In this document: positions 61,519 through 64,000 of the stretch, piece after piece
How the letters are laid out: each line of letters starts with the position of its first letter
Position numbering within the stretch: position 1 is the stretch's first letter
Assembly: GCA_028571685.1 (NCBI GenBank)
Contig: CM053140.1
Coordinates: 56,488,201 to 56,552,200, forward strand
Source: Heterohyrax brucei
Lineage: Eukaryota > Chordata > Mammalia > Hyracoidea > Procaviidae
DNA length: 64,000 nucleotides
Reading direction: 5' to 3'
Notes under the pieces: generated by a model
Databases searched by the model: none
What the model saw: the letters and a program-made list of their open reading frames with translations, nothing else
What the model was told of the DNA's origin: nothing
Position numbers and translations under genes: made by a program

Positions 61519-61802
61519 GTAAGTCATTTTCCTTATTTGGGCTTCAGTTTTTCTACCTTTGGTCTTCCAGGACTTTGAAGTCTTTAGGGGCAGGGATGCT
61601 GCTTCTTTACCTTAGAGCTACAATACTTTGGATTCTTAAAGCAGTTTCTTCTTTTACTTAGATCTGTGTCCTGTTGAGTCTTGTTTAGTTTTCACACACT
61701 GATGAGAGACCTTATACATGGGGGATTGAAACTTTGGACTTAGAAAATAATGTGATGTTAAGGTAGGCCCTTAGGTGGGGAAGGGGCACAAAGATACTAG
61801 AT

Positions 61803-62270
61803 CAGGAATTCTTAACCCAGGGTCCCAGATATAATTTGCTGAGTCTATGCACATGAATGGGGAAAAAACTACATCTTTGTTTTCATTAATGTGTAATCAG
61901 ACTGTAGTATTTTCTTTTAGTATGAACACGGACAAGAAAGCCACCCCTATTTTAGCAGCACTTGGAACTTTGTCACCAATATAAATCACAAATATTTTCA
62001 TATCACACTACAGTTTCTGCAGGCATGTCAATATAGTTTGCATTCATCATTACTAGATTTTTATTTAATGTGTTAATAAAGAAATGCATTATTACTGTGT
62101 CATAATTTTTTAGTATTTTGATAACTTGCAGTGTAATTGGTTTCCTTTGTAATCATATGTATATTCTATGTAATTATTTTATGCATTTGAAACATTATTC
62201 TGAGGGCTATAGGCTTCCTCACGCTTTTAAAGAGGTCTATGGTACAAAAAATGTAAAGAACCTCTGCTTT
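61803..62270. mobile_element. Putative hAT-type DNA transposon relic
   Basis: The ends are inverted: caggaattcttaaccca at the left and gtaaagaacctctgct at the right, like many MER/Charlie elements. The inside is AT-rich and non-coding. An 8-base duplication is not recognisable, as expected for an old copy. Confidence 0.5.
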
Positions 62271-62546
62271 AATTAAGATAATTAATAGTAGTAATGGATT
62301 ATAACCTGTCAAGTGAAATAAAAGTCCACAGATTCATACTGAGATAAATAAGTAAATGAAAATAATTATATAAATGTAAGAAAAGAGAAAACTTTTTCTT
62401 AATAGTAGACAACTAATAAATACAGATGAATTGATAAAGTAAGAAACTTATTTGTGGATGCTAAAAACTTAGCAAGTGAAAGTTTGGTAAGGAGCAGAAT
62501 ATTTACATGGTCTCAAAGTATTTCTCCACAAATTGCTTACTCCTTT

Positions 62547-62850
62547 GTTGCTGTTGTCAGGTGCTATCAAGTTGGTTCTGACTCATAGCGACCCTTCTAC
62601 AATGGAATGAGACACTGCCCGGTCCTGAGCCACTGTCACAATCATTGTTATGTTTGAGCCCATTGTTACAGCCGTGGAATCAGTCCATCTGGTTGAGAGT
62701 CCTCCTCTTTTTTGCTGACCCTCCACTTTACCAAGCATGATGTTCTTCTCCAATGACTGATAACACATCAGAAGTATGTGAGATGAAGTCTTGTCATTCT
62801 TGCTTCTGGCTATACTTCTTCAAAGACAGATTTATCAGACCTATTTGTTA
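62547..62850 (-). mobile_element. RTE LINE 3' fragment (antisense)
   Basis: It contains gttgctgttgtcaggtgcta, gactcatagcgacccttcta, cactttaccaagcatgatgt and tcttcaaagacagatttatc. Confidence 0.92.
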
Positions 62851-62958
62851 CAAAGGAAAAATAGTGAGCCTGATGAAGTGCTACCTTAACCTAGTCATCA
62901 AACCTAAGATCACTGCTATTGGGACAAGCCAACTTTATACGCTTTCTAATCAGAAAGA

Positions 62959-63107
62959 AGGGCCCTGGCTGTGTAGTCGTTAAGAGTTCAGCTGCTAACC
63001 AGAAGTCAGCAGATCAAATTTACTAGCTGCTTGGAAACTCTATGGGGAAGTTCTCCTCTGAGCTACACAGTCGCCATGAGCTGGAATTGACTCGACAGTA
63101 ACAGTTT
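62959..63107 (+). mobile_element. AfroSINE (sense)
   Basis: It contains ggccctggctgtgtagtcgt, gttcagctgctaaccagaag, ttggaaactctatggggaag and gccatgagctggaattgact. Confidence 0.93.
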
Positions 63108-63119
63108 GGCCTGTCTGCT

Positions 63120-63715
63120 TCAGTGATGATCCTGCCAAAAGTGCGCAAACTTGAGTTTAACTACAAGGAGATATCAGAGAAACCCAAATGGAGGGCCATT
63201 TTATGAAATAAATGGCCTAAGCTCTTCAAAAATGTCAAGGGCAAGACACAAAAAGAGAGGCTAAAGAATTGACCTAGATTAAAGCAGACATGACAACTAA
63301 GCACAGTGTGTGATCCTGGATTTGAGCCTGAACTGGAGGAAAAAATAGCTCTAAATAATATCTTTAGGGCAACTGACAAAAATTTAATATGGGCTGTGAA
63401 TAAGATAATAGTATTATAAAAATGTCAAGTGTTTTAATTTTTATATCTGTGCTGTGGTTATGTAAGAGGATAGTTTTGTCCTTAGGAAATACACACTGGA
63501 GTGTTTAGGAGTAGAAGGAAACTGTGTCTCTTATTCTCAATGCTTCAGAGAAAAATGTGCATCTGTTTATAATTATATATGTAGAACAAGAATAATAAAG
63601 CAAATTGTGTAAATATGTATACTGCTGATGAATATGGGCAAATGATATGTGAATATTCCTTGTACTACTTTTGAAACTTCTGTAAGTTTGAAACTGTAAG
63701 TATAAAGAACTCCTG
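63120..63715 (+). repeat. Old L1 3' UTR (sense)
   Basis: It matches mammalian L1M 3' UTR: cttcaaaaatgtcaagggca, gacatgacaactaagcacag, tgatcctggatttgagcctg, aggaaatacacactggagtg and ttctgtaagtttgaaactgt. Confidence 0.82.
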
Positions 63716-64000
63716 CTTTTCCACCCTTTCCTTTTGAAACATACAGATTTGGGACGGTGATACCTTGCTGAAGGTGGCAGAGTTTAGGGTCAAAACCCAG
63801 ATCTCCAGGTGTCAGTCCTCTTTACAACATCAACTGAATCATTTGTTGTATGTGTTTGGATGGCAAAAGTTGAGCCACTCCTTATCACTTCTCTTTTTTA
63901 GTCTCTTTAGTTCCTTAGAACTAGTTCCTTCTACTAGAGAACCAGAATTATGTAACAAAATGCTTCTTTTGTTTCCTTCATGATTAGGCAAGGATCAGTT

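Overview
The window is nuclear DNA from a placental mammal of the Afrotheria, most probably an elephant. The call rests on about 26 tRNA-derived AfroSINE copies on both strands and at least seven pieces of an RTE/Bov-B-type LINE that shares its 3' end with them. The L1 3' UTR type at 50.4 and 60.3 kb also looks elephant-like to me. Manatee or hyrax is not excluded. MIR, L2, L3/CR1 and MER5A relics give the general mammalian background.

The only protein-coding gene I can support is the 3' half of RPS6KA1 (RSK1), on the + strand from 733 to about 15,872. Eleven coding exons splice in frame into 430 residues. They correspond without a gap to human residues 306-735: the end of the N-terminal AGC kinase domain, the linker with Thr359, Ser363 and Ser380, the whole C-terminal CaMK-type kinase domain, and the ERK-docking and PDZ-binding tail. 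The first half of the gene lies left of the window. The 7.7-kb intron from 5,074 to 12,737 is mostly old L1, MIR and L2. Another intron holds a 33-bp minisatellite that grew inside a MIR.

From 15.9 to about 54 kb the DNA is intergenic and dominated by transposable elements, many nested in one another. Examples are a sense RTE inside an antisense RTE at 40.7-44.1 kb, AfroSINEs inside MIR, L2 and RTE, and an antisense L1 3' end at 50.4-52.1 kb. A stretch from 33.5 to 36.3 kb has almost no recognisable repeats and may be constrained non-coding DNA.

At 56.05-57.3 kb lies a CpG island with NRF-1-like and E2F-like motifs. It looks like a promoter, but I cannot assign its gene. One exon-shaped sequence at 61,416-61,518 on the + strand, with an ATG, could belong to it; this is inference. 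In human, ARID1A follows RPS6KA1, but I see no ARID1A coding sequence here. The rest of the right end is repeats and AT-rich DNA.

I found no CRISPR array, operon, rRNA or functional tRNA gene, and no sign of an undescribed multi-gene system. The less usual items are the minisatellite inside a MIR, a 93-bp hairpin at 19.4 kb, a three-copy poly(A) retroposon family, an L1 fragment with a target-site duplication but no poly(A), a SINE with a tRNA-Gly head, and the orphan CpG island.
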